The notes beneath the pieces were generated by a model, which was not told the origin of the DNA, did no database searches, and saw nothing but the letters and a program-made list of their open reading frames with translations. 64,000 bases of DNA from Larkinella sp051857545 (lineage in GTDB: Bacteria > Bacteroidota > Bacteroidia > Cytophagales > Spirosomataceae). The position numbers were made by a program, and so were the translations under genes. Shown here in pieces: positions 35,443 to 44,415 of the stretch (positions are counted from its first letter, which is position 1; each line of letters begins with the position of its first letter). The DNA is taken from contig NZ_JBPZHB010000014.1 in the NCBI RefSeq assembly GCF_051857545.1, forward strand, positions 82,772 through 146,771. Direction: 5' to 3'.

Positions 35443-35702
35443 AGGTGACAAAAGAATTAGTAGCGAACCAGTTGCTGGCCTATTTACAACACCGAATGTC
35501 GCTGGCATCGCTGGTAAACTGGGCGGAAGAGATGGTCATGGAAGCGTCCTTCCCGGAGTCCGATACCGATGTATTGACGACGGTTCTGGCCCAAATTGGT
35601 CTGGCAGACGTCCGGCAATTTGGTCTTACCTGGGAAGATTGTGAAAATTTGATGCAGCAGTTAGGGTATCATCTTCAGGTTGAAGCCCGGCAGGCAGCCT
35701 GA
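35439..35702 (+). CDS. Small acidic protein, second of the pair
   Basis: 87 residues, mostly helical and acidic (VNWAEEMVMEASFPESDTDV; LADVRQFGLTWEDCENLMQQ). Partner of the preceding gene by overlap. I have no named domain for it. It is absent from the other intergenic gaps of the array, where unrelated pairs occupy the same position. Confidence 0.6.
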   Translation: MKVTKELVANQLLAYLQHRMSLASLVNWAEEMVMEASFPESDTDVLTTVLAQIGLADVRQFGLTWEDCENLMQQLGYHLQVEARQAA

Positions 35703-35744
35703 TAAGAACAACTGGATCAGAATTCGACTGGAAGATTGGACAGC

Positions 35745-35989
35745 GGTGTGATGCCGGGACCGAAAAGAGAAAAACGCGTATGAGTCAGGTATTAATAGAT
35801 TGCGTGAACAAACAAATAATCAGTACGACCATGTGGTTACCTTCTACACCGATTCACCATCCCGGTTTACCCGCCACCGCTCACGGGCGGGGGTATGCCG
35901 ACCCCACCAGAATGACGGTTGTTCCGCTTGCCACCAGTCGCTGGCGGGTGTGGACCTGGGTCGTAGGGTTGTTGTTGACAATGGCCTGG
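35745..35989 (+). repeat. 245-bp direct repeat, copy 1 (5' end of giant gene 3)
   Basis: Identical to 40372-40616 base for base. It includes 35 bp upstream of the ATG and the whole export-signal coding segment, and ends at the first difference (A35990 against T40617). Marks a recent duplication or gene conversion between giant genes 3 and 4. Confidence 0.9.
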
Positions 35990-38900
35990 ACGCAGCGGGT
36001 GCAGGCCCAGGCTACGATCACGATTCATAAGAATGCATTAAGTGAGACAGGGCAAATCTTTAACTTCACTACTAGCAACAGTGGCTCTGGTAGCACGACA
36101 ATTCCGGCCTTTAGTCTGACGGATAATGCCCCCTTTATACCCATGAGGGATGTAGGGGTAGGGGGTAATAATGCGGTCTGGGCAATTGACCAAACGAACC
36201 TTGTGTATTATCGCTTGCCGGGAAGCACCAACTGGACTCAATTTGGTACAGATGCTTACAGAGTAGACGTAGATGGAAATGGAAGGGCATTCATCGTGAC
36301 GACCCTAGGTAGCACCCTGTTTTATTCAATTAATGGAGCCCCTTACGTTAATATAGCTCCAGCGGGGACTGGTATCGTGGATGTAGGAGCAGATGTAAGC
36401 GGCACAACTTTGTATGTCAATAACCCTGCTTTATTTAGATGGGATGGTACTTTTAATAACTTCACGGCTATTACAGGTGCTCCTGCCAGTTATCGGATTG
36501 ATGCCGGCCCGGGCAATTCAGTCTGGTTGGTAGGTACGGACAATAATTTATACGGAGGCACTGTGGCAGGTACGGTTTGGACTCAAACCAGTTTCTTTGG
36601 AGGTAATACCTATAATGATGTTGCAGTGGCGGCAGATGGAACGGTTTGGGCAACCAAAACCGATGGTTTTGCTTATCGATTGGTAGGGGGAGTCATGGTG
36701 AAAGATCCCGGAATTAGTGAGTTACGCAATGCAATCTCAGCAGGTTCTGACGGTGATACACCCTACAGTATTCAGAATATCAGCGGTTTTATCAATGGCT
36801 CACCATATAATTATGACAAATTAATACAGCGAAATGAAAACGGTACATGGAATGATCATACCGTCAGTGTTAGCAATGATAATTCAGTAACTTTTAATGT
36901 AGCACCAGGAACGTATACCATTACGGAAACCACACCGCCCGCCCCCTGGAATTTTCAGGGCTTTCAATTGGCGCATGGTACCGGTAATGTCAGTACACGA
37001 ACTGCTACCATTACAGTAGCTGCCGGACAGGCTGGTTTTGCCGGTTTTTATAATAGTACGTCTGTACCCACCCCAATCGTCAGTTCCTGTGGGACACCCT
37101 ATATAGAAAACTTTGGATCAGGATCCGTAGGTACATTTGGACTCCCGTTGCAGGGGCAAACTACCTATCGATGGGCGGCTGATAATGCGTATACGCCCGA
37201 TGGTGATTATAAAATCGTAGGGAGAGTGCAACCTGATGTTGACCCTGCTAATGCACTCGGTACAGGAATTTGGCCACAGATGTACGATCATACTACGGGT
37301 AATGGGACGGGTAGAATGATGTATGTAAATGCCAGTGTTGAAAAAGGAGAATTTTTTCGCCGTAAATTCACAAATGTCATCGTGGGCGCCACCTATGATT
37401 TTTCAGCCTGGACGTTTTCAGCTTGCCCAGCCTGTGCTGTTAAACCCAATGTGCAATACGAAGTTTGGGATGCGTTAACCGGGGCTTTAATTGCTAGTAC
37501 CAGTACAGGAGATATAACTCTGCCCAATGTTTGGATTAAAAAAAGCTTGACGTTTACGGCAACAACGACTGATATTTTCCTGGTTTTGCGGAACATCAAT
37601 CCGGGTGGGAATGGTAATGATTTAGGCATTGATGACATAAGCTTTGGCATAGCAACAGATCTAGGCGATGCACCAGATAGTTATCTCACTACATTGGGCA
37701 ACAGTGGTGCTTGTCATATAACAGTTCAGGGCCTCAAAATAGGGTCTTTAATAGATTCTGAGTTAAATGGTATTCCGGCCACCGCCGGGTCTAATGCAAT
37801 CGGTGATGATCTGGACAATACAGATGACGAAGATGGCGTTGTCTTCAACACACTTTGCACAGGCAACAGTAGCTATTCGGTTACAGTAAATATCACAAAT
37901 ACTGTAATTCCCTCGGCCCGGCTGATCGGCTGGGTCGACTTCAACCGCAACGGCACGTTCGAAGCGTCGGAAGGGACAACCGTGGCCGCTAGCAATTCCG
38001 GCAGTTACACGCTGACGTGGACGGGCCTGAGCGGTCTGGTGGCGGGAACGACCTACGCCCGGATTCGACTAACGAGCGACGGCAGCATCTCGACCAACAC
38101 CCCCGGCGGTTCTGCTGCTGACGGCGAAGTCGAAGATTACCAGATCGTGATCAACCCCGGTGGCGGCACCATCACCGCCAGTGCCACCAGCCTGACCACC
38201 TGCTCGGGTTCACCGGTTTCTATCAGCTACACCACCGCCCCAACGGGCCAGCAAACCCAGTGGACCCGGATGCCGGGCAACCTGTCGGGGTTAGGTGACA
38301 TCATCGACTATCCCACGGCGACCGGTACTACGCCCGTGAACTATACGTACACGGCTTCGATTTCAAATGCGTTTGGTTGCCCGAGCAATGTGGTCACCAC
38401 CGTCGTCACCGTCAACCCCGTTCCCGTCATCACGCCCTCGGTCTGCTCCCAAACCATCTGTTCGGGCGAAACCGGAGCCATCACCTTCGTGAGCAGCGTT
38501 TCGGCCACCATCAACTGGCTACGGGTCGAAGACGGGGCCACCGGAACCGGTAACATCAGCACCTTATTCAATACCGCCGGAACGAACACCTACAAAATCT
38601 GGGGTGTTTCGGCTGCACCCGCTTCGTGTCCGTCGTCTACGACGATTACGTGTGTGATTGTAGTCAACCAATGTACCACGCCCTGTAACCTGACGCTGAC
38701 GGCGTCGGCCAGTTCGACAGCGGTCTGCACCGGGCAAGCCATCAACCTGGCGTCTTCGGTGTCGGGCAATGCCGGGGCGGTCATCTACGCCTGGACCGGC
38801 CCCAACGGGTTTACGAGCAATGCCGCCAACCCCACGGTTCCGTCCGCGACCTCGGCCACGGCGGGAACCTACTTCCTGACGGTGAATGATCCAACGTCCG

Positions 38901-39721
38901 GCACCACCTGTAGCCGAACGGCTTCGGTCAATATCACGGTCGGTTCGCTCTATGTAGCCGCCAGCAGCAACAGCCCGGTCTGTACGACGGGTACGCTGTC
39001 GCTGTCCAGCCTGAGCGCCGGGGGCAGCGGTTCCTACACCTATGCGTGGACGGGGCCGAACGGTTTTGTGAGCGCGGTTCAGAATCCAACCCTGGCGCTG
39101 TCGACCACGGCCCAAAGCGGCTCTTACACGGTTGTGATCACCGACGCGGGGGGCTGCTCGGGAACGGCCACCACCTACGTCGCTGTGGGTGTCCAGCCCA
39201 ATCTGACGATCAGCGGGGCACCGGGCCTAACGGTTTGTTCGGGTGCGACCTCTACCCTGAACGTGACGGGTGACAGCGGTTCAACCGTGACCTGGACCAA
39301 CAGCATCGGCCAGAGCGGCACCGGCACAGCCATCAATTTTACCGGCATTCGCAACCTGAGCAGCCAGCCCCAGTCGGTCACCTTCGTGGTGACGGCGATG
39401 TCAGCCGCTTGTACCGATCAGGAAATTGTGGTGGTGACGGTTAATCCGGAACCGGTTTTGCGGGTGACGCCCAACGCGGCCGTCTACTGTAATCTGGAGC
39501 AGATCACGGTTTCGGCCACGGCGCTGCCGAACACGGCCACCATCAACTGGACGCGAACGCCTAACACGCCCAATCCGCCGGTTTCGAGTGGCAGTGGCAC
39601 GGGTTCGGTAACCGTTCAGCAGACCTTGCCGGTCGGTGCCTACACCTATCAATTCACGGCAGTCGGTACCAACGGGTGTAGCAGCCAAACCGCCAGCGTG
39701 CCGGTGACGGTGCAGCAGTAG
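35780..39721 (+). CDS. Giant-array protein 3: propeller/prealbumin/jelly-roll/GEVED/Ig adhesin
   Basis: 1313 residues. Extended signal region: conserved MSQVLIDCVN leader, export helix at about 57-72, cleavage near QRVQAQA (about 78). Domains: first strands of a prealbumin-like domain (TITIHKNALSETGQIFNFTT), a tectonin/tachylectin-like beta-propeller (about 117-317, blades with DVGVGGNNAVWAI and DVAVAADGTVWATK), completion of the prealbumin-like domain (about 354-427, FNVAPGTYTITETTPP), a jelly-roll (about 434-627), GEVED (about 627-792, GWVDFNRNGTFEASE) and about five Ig-like modules. No sorting domain at the end. ATG 35833 (MWLPST) is an alternative start. Role as surface lectin or adhesin is inferred. 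Confidence 0.75.
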   Translation: MSQVLIDCVNKQIISTTMWLPSTPIHHPGLPATAHGRGYADPTRMTVVPLATSRWRVWTWVVGLLLTMAWTQRVQAQATITIHKNALSETGQIFNFTTSNSGSGSTTIPAFSLTDNAPFIPMRDVGVGGNNAVWAIDQTNLVYYRLPGSTNWTQFGTDAYRVDVDGNGRAFIVTTLGSTLFYSINGAPYVNIAPAGTGIVDVGADVSGTTLYVNNPALFRWDGTFNNFTAITGAPASYRIDAGPGNSVWLVGTDNNLYGGTVAGTVWTQTSFFGGNTYNDVAVAADGTVWATKTDGFAYRLVGGVMVKDPGISELRNAISAGSDGDTPYSIQNISGFINGSPYNYDKLIQRNENGTWNDHTVSVSNDNSVTFNVAPGTYTITETTPPAPWNFQGFQLAHGTGNVSTRTATITVAAGQAGFAGFYNSTSVPTPIVSSCGTPYIENFGSGSVGTFGLPLQGQTTYRWAADNAYTPDGDYKIVGRVQPDVDPANALGTGIWPQMYDHTTGNGTGRMMYVNASVEKGEFFRRKFTNVIVGATYDFSAWTFSACPACAVKPNVQYEVWDALTGALIASTSTGDITLPNVWIKKSLTFTATTTDIFLVLRNINPGGNGNDLGIDDISFGIATDLGDAPDSYLTTLGNSGACHITVQGLKIGSLIDSELNGIPATAGSNAIGDDLDNTDDEDGVVFNTLCTGNSSYSVTVNITNTVIPSARLIGWVDFNRNGTFEASEGTTVAASNSGSYTLTWTGLSGLVAGTTYARIRLTSDGSISTNTPGGSAADGEVEDYQIVINPGGGTITASATSLTTCSGSPVSISYTTAPTGQQTQWTRMPGNLSGLGDIIDYPTATGTTPVNYTYTASISNAFGCPSNVVTTVVTVNPVPVITPSVCSQTICSGETGAITFVSSVSATINWLRVEDGATGTGNISTLFNTAGTNTYKIWGVSAAPASCPSSTTITCVIVVNQCTTPCNLTLTASASSTAVCTGQAINLASSVSGNAGAVIYAWTGPNGFTSNAANPTVPSATSATAGTYFLTVNDPTSGTTCSRTASVNITVGSLYVAASSNSPVCTTGTLSLSSLSAGGSGSYTYAWTGPNGFVSAVQNPTLALSTTAQSGSYTVVITDAGGCSGTATTYVAVGVQPNLTISGAPGLTVCSGATSTLNVTGDSGSTVTWTNSIGQSGTGTAINFTGIRNLSSQPQSVTFVVTAMSAACTDQEIVVVTVNPEPVLRVTPNAAVYCNLEQITVSATALPNTATINWTRTPNTPNPPVSSGSGTGSVTVQQTLPVGAYTYQFTAVGTNGCSSQTASVPVTVQQ

Positions 39722-39750
39722 GACACGAACTAGAAACCGGCTGGTTTGTG

Positions 39751-39758
39751 TATCTTTG
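39751..39758 (+). promoter_or_regulatory. Possible -7 element of the DUF433 gene
   Basis: TATCTTTG fits TAnnTTTG and lies 26 nt before the ATG at 39785, just after the giant-gene stop. -33 box not clear. Confidence 0.4.
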
Positions 39759-39784
39759 GCTATTGACACAAATTGGCGGTTAGC

Positions 39785-40015
39785 ATGGAACTAATGGAAC
39801 GAATTACGATAGACCCGGAAATCTGCCACGGAAAACCCGTTATTCGGGGATTGCGTTATCCGGTAGAAACGATGTTGGAATTGCTCACATCCGGTATGAC
39901 GATTGAGCAGATTCTGGCCGATTACGAAGACCTGGAACGGGATGATTTGCTGGCGTGTCTGGCGTATGCCACCAGTATGGTAAAGACGAAGGACATTTAT
40001 CGAATTGCATCCTGA
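39785..40015 (+). CDS. DUF433 antitoxin
   Basis: 76 residues from ATG 39785 (a TTG at 39773 is also in frame). ITIDPEICHGKPVIRGLRYP and VETMLELLTSGMTIEQILAD are the defining DUF433 stretches, a winged helix-like antitoxin domain. Its stop shares a base with the DUF5615 start (TGATG), the standard arrangement of this pair. Confidence 0.92.
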   Translation: MELMERITIDPEICHGKPVIRGLRYPVETMLELLTSGMTIEQILADYEDLERDDLLACLAYATSMVKTKDIYRIAS

Positions 40016-40368
40016 TGCGTTGGCTGGTTGATGCTCAATTACCCCGGCGATTAGCTTACTGGCTGAAAGAACAAGGGCATGATGCGCTTCACACGCTGGA
40101 TTTATTGCATCAAAATCGAACGAGAGACCCGTTGATTTGTCAGATTGCCGACGAACAGCAACGGATTGTGGTGACGAAAGATACTGATTTTTGGGAAAGC
40201 CATTTGTTGAAGAAGACACCCCGAAAATTGCTTTTGCTGAAGACCGGGAATATGAATAATGATGCATTAGTGTCGCTGTTTGGAATCTGTCTGGCTCAGA
40301 TAGAAAAATCGTTTGAGACGGCCACACTCCTTGAAATTACCAGAGAGGCTATTATTGTCCATCAGTAA
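40015..40368 (+). CDS. DUF5615 PIN-like toxin
   Basis: 117 residues: MRWLVDAQLPRRLAYWLKEQ with the first PIN-like Asp, RDPLICQIADEQQRIVVTKD with Asp in TKDTDFW, and KLLLLKTGNMNND. These acidic residues would bind Mg2+ for RNA cleavage as in VapC. All key positions look present, so the pair may be active. It stands 38 bp before giant gene 4. Confidence 0.9.
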   Translation: MRWLVDAQLPRRLAYWLKEQGHDALHTLDLLHQNRTRDPLICQIADEQQRIVVTKDTDFWESHLLKKTPRKLLLLKTGNMNNDALVSLFGICLAQIEKSFETATLLEITREAIIVHQ

Positions 40369-40371
40369 ATG

Positions 40372-40616
40372 GGTGTGATGCCGGGACCGAAAAGAGAAAA
40401 ACGCGTATGAGTCAGGTATTAATAGATTGCGTGAACAAACAAATAATCAGTACGACCATGTGGTTACCTTCTACACCGATTCACCATCCCGGTTTACCCG
40501 CCACCGCTCACGGGCGGGGGTATGCCGACCCCACCAGAATGACGGTTGTTCCGCTTGCCACCAGTCGCTGGCGGGTGTGGACCTGGGTCGTAGGGTTGTT
40601 GTTGACAATGGCCTGG
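40372..40616 (+). repeat. 245-bp direct repeat, copy 2 (5' end of giant gene 4)
   Basis: Identical to 35745-35989. Recombination between the two copies would delete giant gene 3 and the DUF433/DUF5615 pair together. Confidence 0.9.
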
Positions 40617-43600
40617 TCGCAACGGGTGCAGGCCCAGGCCACCATCACGATTCATAAAAAAGCGCAGTCGGAAACGGCAGGGCAGCAGTTTGGCTTTACC
40701 TCTACCATTCCCGGCGGTCTTAACTTTAACCTGACCGATAATGGTACGTACATTCCGGTTCAGGATGTGGGCGTTGGGAACAACAACCGCGTTTGGGTTA
40801 CTTCAAAACCGGCTTCGGGAATCGATGGATTTGTATACTTCCGTACTCAGGGAAATACCAATTGGACAGGTACGACGATCTTCGCCAACCGGTTGGATGC
40901 GGATCAAAACGGAACGGCTTACATCGTTAACTCCATCGGCGATATCTATAGCACTCCGGATGGCGTTAATTTGACCCGGTTAGGAGGGCCTAATTTTGTT
41001 GATGTCGGGGCTTCAGCGGGCGCGTCTCAGTTTGTCTATGCTTTGGGGGGCAGTGGAGCCTGTAAAGATTTGTATTTTTACAATGGGGCTGGTTTTGTGC
41101 AAGTCCCCGGAGCTTGCGGGACCCGCTTGGATGTTGCCCCCGATGGAACGGTGTGGGTCGTTTATAACGGTACAATTTACCATTTGTCTATATCGGGGAC
41201 ATCCTTCACCATCATAGCCGATTATGCGGGTAACTACGGTGATGTGACGGTGGCGGCTGATGGGACGGTTTGGGCACTATCCCTGGCGCAAACCCTGCAC
41301 CGGCTGGTTGGTGGCGTATTTGTCACGGACCCCAATGCGGAATTTAATGGCGGTATTTCGGCCGGTTCAGATGGTGATGCACCCTTTACCATTCACGTCG
41401 ACCGATTATTCCAGCGAAATGAAGATATAACCTTTATTGACGATCACACCGTTAATACGGTGAATGCCAATACGGTTTCTTTCAATGTAGCACCGGGTAC
41501 CTACACCGTTACGGAAAATTCTCCTCCCTCGTCCTGGCAATTAAGCAATATCGTAACCGCCGGTGGGTCATCCACTAAAGATCTGCCAAGCCGGACCGCC
41601 ACCGTTACCGTTTTGGCCGGTCAAACGGCCTACGTTGAATTTGATAATGTATTTACCAATGCGACCCCGATCTCGAACAGTTGCGGATCTCCCTTTATCG
41701 AAACGTTTGGCACTTCCGGTACCACAGCCTATACGTTTGGTCCAGCCTTGCCCAATGGCTACACTTCTTACCACTACCTGGCCTCAGGACTCCCGGCGGG
41801 ACATTATGGTCTCGTAAATCAAGAAAACCATACGCCGGGTGATCCAAACGGCTATATGATGACAATCAACGGCGGTTTTGGGCCGGATGAATTTTTTAGA
41901 CGCCGATTTTCCGGCTTGGTGCCTGGGGCTACCTATTACCTTTCTCTGTATGCAAAAAGTATAAGTAATGCACCAATAAAGCCAAACATTATTCTGGAAG
42001 CCCGAAGAACCGATGGTACGCTGTTAACGTCTTTCACTTCCGGTGATATTACGTTTGATTTCCTGTGGCATAAATACCAACTGGAATTGGTGGCGGATGC
42101 GTCAGGAACGGTCGATTTTATCGTTCGTAACAATCAACAGGTGATCGGTACGGGCGGCAACGACATCGCTCTGGACGACATCACCGTCGGCGTCGGCTGC
42201 GATTTCGGCGATGCACCAAACACTTATCTCACTACCGTTGCCAGCAACGGGGCCTCTCACAAAGCAACCGCCAACCTGAAAATGGGCGCTTTGCTGGACA
42301 TTGAAACCGATGGTATTGCCGGAACCGGTACGGGGGATGATGCAGACAATACCGACGATGAAGACGGGGTGGCATTCGGTACGCTTTGTACGGGCAACAC
42401 CTCCTTTAGTGCCATCATCGCCAATGTCACCAACACCGTAGCGCCCTCGGCCCGGCTGATCGGCTGGGTCGACTTCAACCGCAACGGCACGTTCGAACCC
42501 TCGGAAGGAGCCACCATAGCCGCGGGCAGTTCGGGCAGTTATACGCTGACGTGGACGGGCCTGAGCGGTCTGGTGGCGGGAACGACCTACGCCCGGATTC
42601 GGCTGACGAGCGATGCCGCCGTTTCGGTTAACACCCCCGGGGGGGCGGCCAATGACGGCGAAGTCGAAGACTACCAGATCATTATCAACCCCGGTGGCGG
42701 TACGATAACCGCCAGTGCCACCAGCCTGACCACCTGCTCGGGAGATCTGGTTTCCATCAACTACACCACCAGCCCCGCGGGGCAAACCGTTCGCTGGGTG
42801 CGGATGCCGGGCAATGTCACCGCCCTCGGCAGCGTGAGCGAAGCCCTCAGTGCCACCGGCACGACGCCAACCTCCTATACCTATTCCGCCATTATTGCCG
42901 ACATCTACGGTTGTCTGAGCAACGTGGCCACCACCATTGTCACCGTCAACCCCGTTCCCGTCATCACGCCCTCGGTCTGCTCCCAAACCATCTGTTCGGG
43001 CGAAACCGGGGCCATCACCTTCGTGAGCAGTGTTTCGGCCACCATCAACTGGCTGCGGGTCGAAGACGGGGCCACCGGCACCGGCAACATCAGCCAGCTC
43101 TTTGCCACCGCCGGAACCAACACCTACAAAATCTGGGGTGTCAGTGCGGCCCCGGCTTCGTGTCCGTCGTCTACCACCATTACGTGTGTGATTGTGGTCA
43201 ATCAGTGTACCGATCCCTGTAGCCTGACGGTTACTGCGTCGGCCAGTTCGACGGCGGTTTGCGTGGGGCAGGTTGTAACCCTGGCGTCGACCGTAACGGG
43301 GAATCTGGGCGCAGTCACCTACGCTTGGATTGGACCGAACGGCTTCACCAGCAATGCCGCCAATCCGACCCTGCCAGCCGCGACCTCCGCCACTGCCGGA
43401 ACGTACTCGGTTTTTGTCAGTGACCCAACGGCCAGCACCTCCTGCGTCCAAACGGCTTCGGTCAACATTAGTGTCGGTTCGTTGTCGGTATATGCCAGCA
43501 GCAACAGCCCGGTTTGTACGACGGGGAGCCTGTCACTGACCGGCCTGGCTTCTGGAGGAACCGGGCCCTATACCTATGCCTGGAGCGGACCAAACGGATT

Positions 43601-44255
43601 TGTGAGTGCGGTTCAGAATCCGACGGTTGCTTTGTCTACGACGGCGCAAAGCGGCTCGTATACCCTGGTAGCGCTCGACACCCAGGGTTGCTCAGGTGTA
43701 ACGACGACCGCCGTGGTGGTAGCGGCTCAGCCAACCTTAGCCATTACGGGTTCACCGAGCCTGACCATCTGCTCGGGCCAATCCACGACGCTGAATGTGG
43801 GCGGCTCCAACGGTGCGCCGGTTTCGTGGACCAACAGCCTGGGGCAAACCGGAACGGGAACGACCATTACGTCGGGAACGCTGGTCAATGCCGGAACGGG
43901 GCCTCTTGTGGTGACGTACCGGATTTTAGCCCAAACCGGATCGTGTTCGGATGAAGAAATCGTACAGGTGGTGGTCAATCCGGAACCGCATTTGCGGGTG
44001 GTTCCCAATGCGTCGGTCATTTGTAACCTGGAACAAACCAATGTAACGGCCACGGCCTATCCGGCCACGGCGAGCATCACCTGGACGCGAACGCCCAACA
44101 CGCCGAACCCACCCGCAGCGTCGGGCAGTGGCACGGGCAGTGTAACGATCAACCAGGTGTTGCCCCCGGCGACGTATATCTACACCTTCACCGCGACCAA
44201 CGGCGGTTGCAGCAGCACACTGCCCGCCACCGTCGCGATTACGGTGCAACAGTAG
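40407..44255 (+). CDS. Giant-array protein 4: propeller/prealbumin/jelly-roll/GEVED/Ig adhesin
   Basis: 1282 residues. Same architecture as giant protein 3, with the signal region identical up to one residue. Propeller about 113-311 (DVGVGNNNRVWVTSK, LDVAPDGTVWVV, DVTVAADGTVWALS), prealbumin-like strands about 345-418 (FNVAPGTYTVTENSPP), jelly-roll about 421-598 with FFRRRFSGLVPGATYYLSLY, GEVED about 598-761 and Ig-like modules to the end. The 5' half matches gene 3, but the last two modules match genes 5 and 6 (ITWTRTPNTPNPPAASGSGT) rather than gene 3, so it is a mosaic. Ends VAITVQQ without a sorting domain. Confidence 0.75.
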   Translation: MSQVLIDCVNKQIISTTMWLPSTPIHHPGLPATAHGRGYADPTRMTVVPLATSRWRVWTWVVGLLLTMAWSQRVQAQATITIHKKAQSETAGQQFGFTSTIPGGLNFNLTDNGTYIPVQDVGVGNNNRVWVTSKPASGIDGFVYFRTQGNTNWTGTTIFANRLDADQNGTAYIVNSIGDIYSTPDGVNLTRLGGPNFVDVGASAGASQFVYALGGSGACKDLYFYNGAGFVQVPGACGTRLDVAPDGTVWVVYNGTIYHLSISGTSFTIIADYAGNYGDVTVAADGTVWALSLAQTLHRLVGGVFVTDPNAEFNGGISAGSDGDAPFTIHVDRLFQRNEDITFIDDHTVNTVNANTVSFNVAPGTYTVTENSPPSSWQLSNIVTAGGSSTKDLPSRTATVTVLAGQTAYVEFDNVFTNATPISNSCGSPFIETFGTSGTTAYTFGPALPNGYTSYHYLASGLPAGHYGLVNQENHTPGDPNGYMMTINGGFGPDEFFRRRFSGLVPGATYYLSLYAKSISNAPIKPNIILEARRTDGTLLTSFTSGDITFDFLWHKYQLELVADASGTVDFIVRNNQQVIGTGGNDIALDDITVGVGCDFGDAPNTYLTTVASNGASHKATANLKMGALLDIETDGIAGTGTGDDADNTDDEDGVAFGTLCTGNTSFSAIIANVTNTVAPSARLIGWVDFNRNGTFEPSEGATIAAGSSGSYTLTWTGLSGLVAGTTYARIRLTSDAAVSVNTPGGAANDGEVEDYQIIINPGGGTITASATSLTTCSGDLVSINYTTSPAGQTVRWVRMPGNVTALGSVSEALSATGTTPTSYTYSAIIADIYGCLSNVATTIVTVNPVPVITPSVCSQTICSGETGAITFVSSVSATINWLRVEDGATGTGNISQLFATAGTNTYKIWGVSAAPASCPSSTTITCVIVVNQCTDPCSLTVTASASSTAVCVGQVVTLASTVTGNLGAVTYAWIGPNGFTSNAANPTLPAATSATAGTYSVFVSDPTASTSCVQTASVNISVGSLSVYASSNSPVCTTGSLSLTGLASGGTGPYTYAWSGPNGFVSAVQNPTVALSTTAQSGSYTLVALDTQGCSGVTTTAVVVAAQPTLAITGSPSLTICSGQSTTLNVGGSNGAPVSWTNSLGQTGTGTTITSGTLVNAGTGPLVVTYRILAQTGSCSDEEIVQVVVNPEPHLRVVPNASVICNLEQTNVTATAYPATASITWTRTPNTPNPPAASGSGTGSVTINQVLPPATYIYTFTATNGGCSSTLPATVAITVQQ

Positions 44256-44263
44256 TTTTCGCC

Positions 44264-44362
44264 CCGGTTTCGCCCCCAACCCCCTAAAGGCCGGGCGGCC
44301 GGTGCCGGGCTTCGGCATCCGGATTTTTAAAGCCCCCTTTAGGGGGTTGGGGGCGAAACCGG
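44264..44362. repeat. Large palindrome, variant-core type, after giant gene 4
   Basis: 26-bp perfect arms at 44264-44289 and 44337-44362 (core CCCCCAACCCCCTAAAG). The left side carries the GGCCGGGCGGCCGGTGCCGG variant core in place of the GGGGG run. Confidence 0.85.
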
Positions 44363-44415
44363 AGTTGGAAGCAAAACCGGAGGCAAAGACAGCAGACAGA
44401 TCAAACGATACGAGT

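Noticed and set aside
44302..44415. 38-codon N-terminal extension of giant gene 5
   Set aside because: It is translated palindrome sequence and the sister genes start at the equivalent of 44416.
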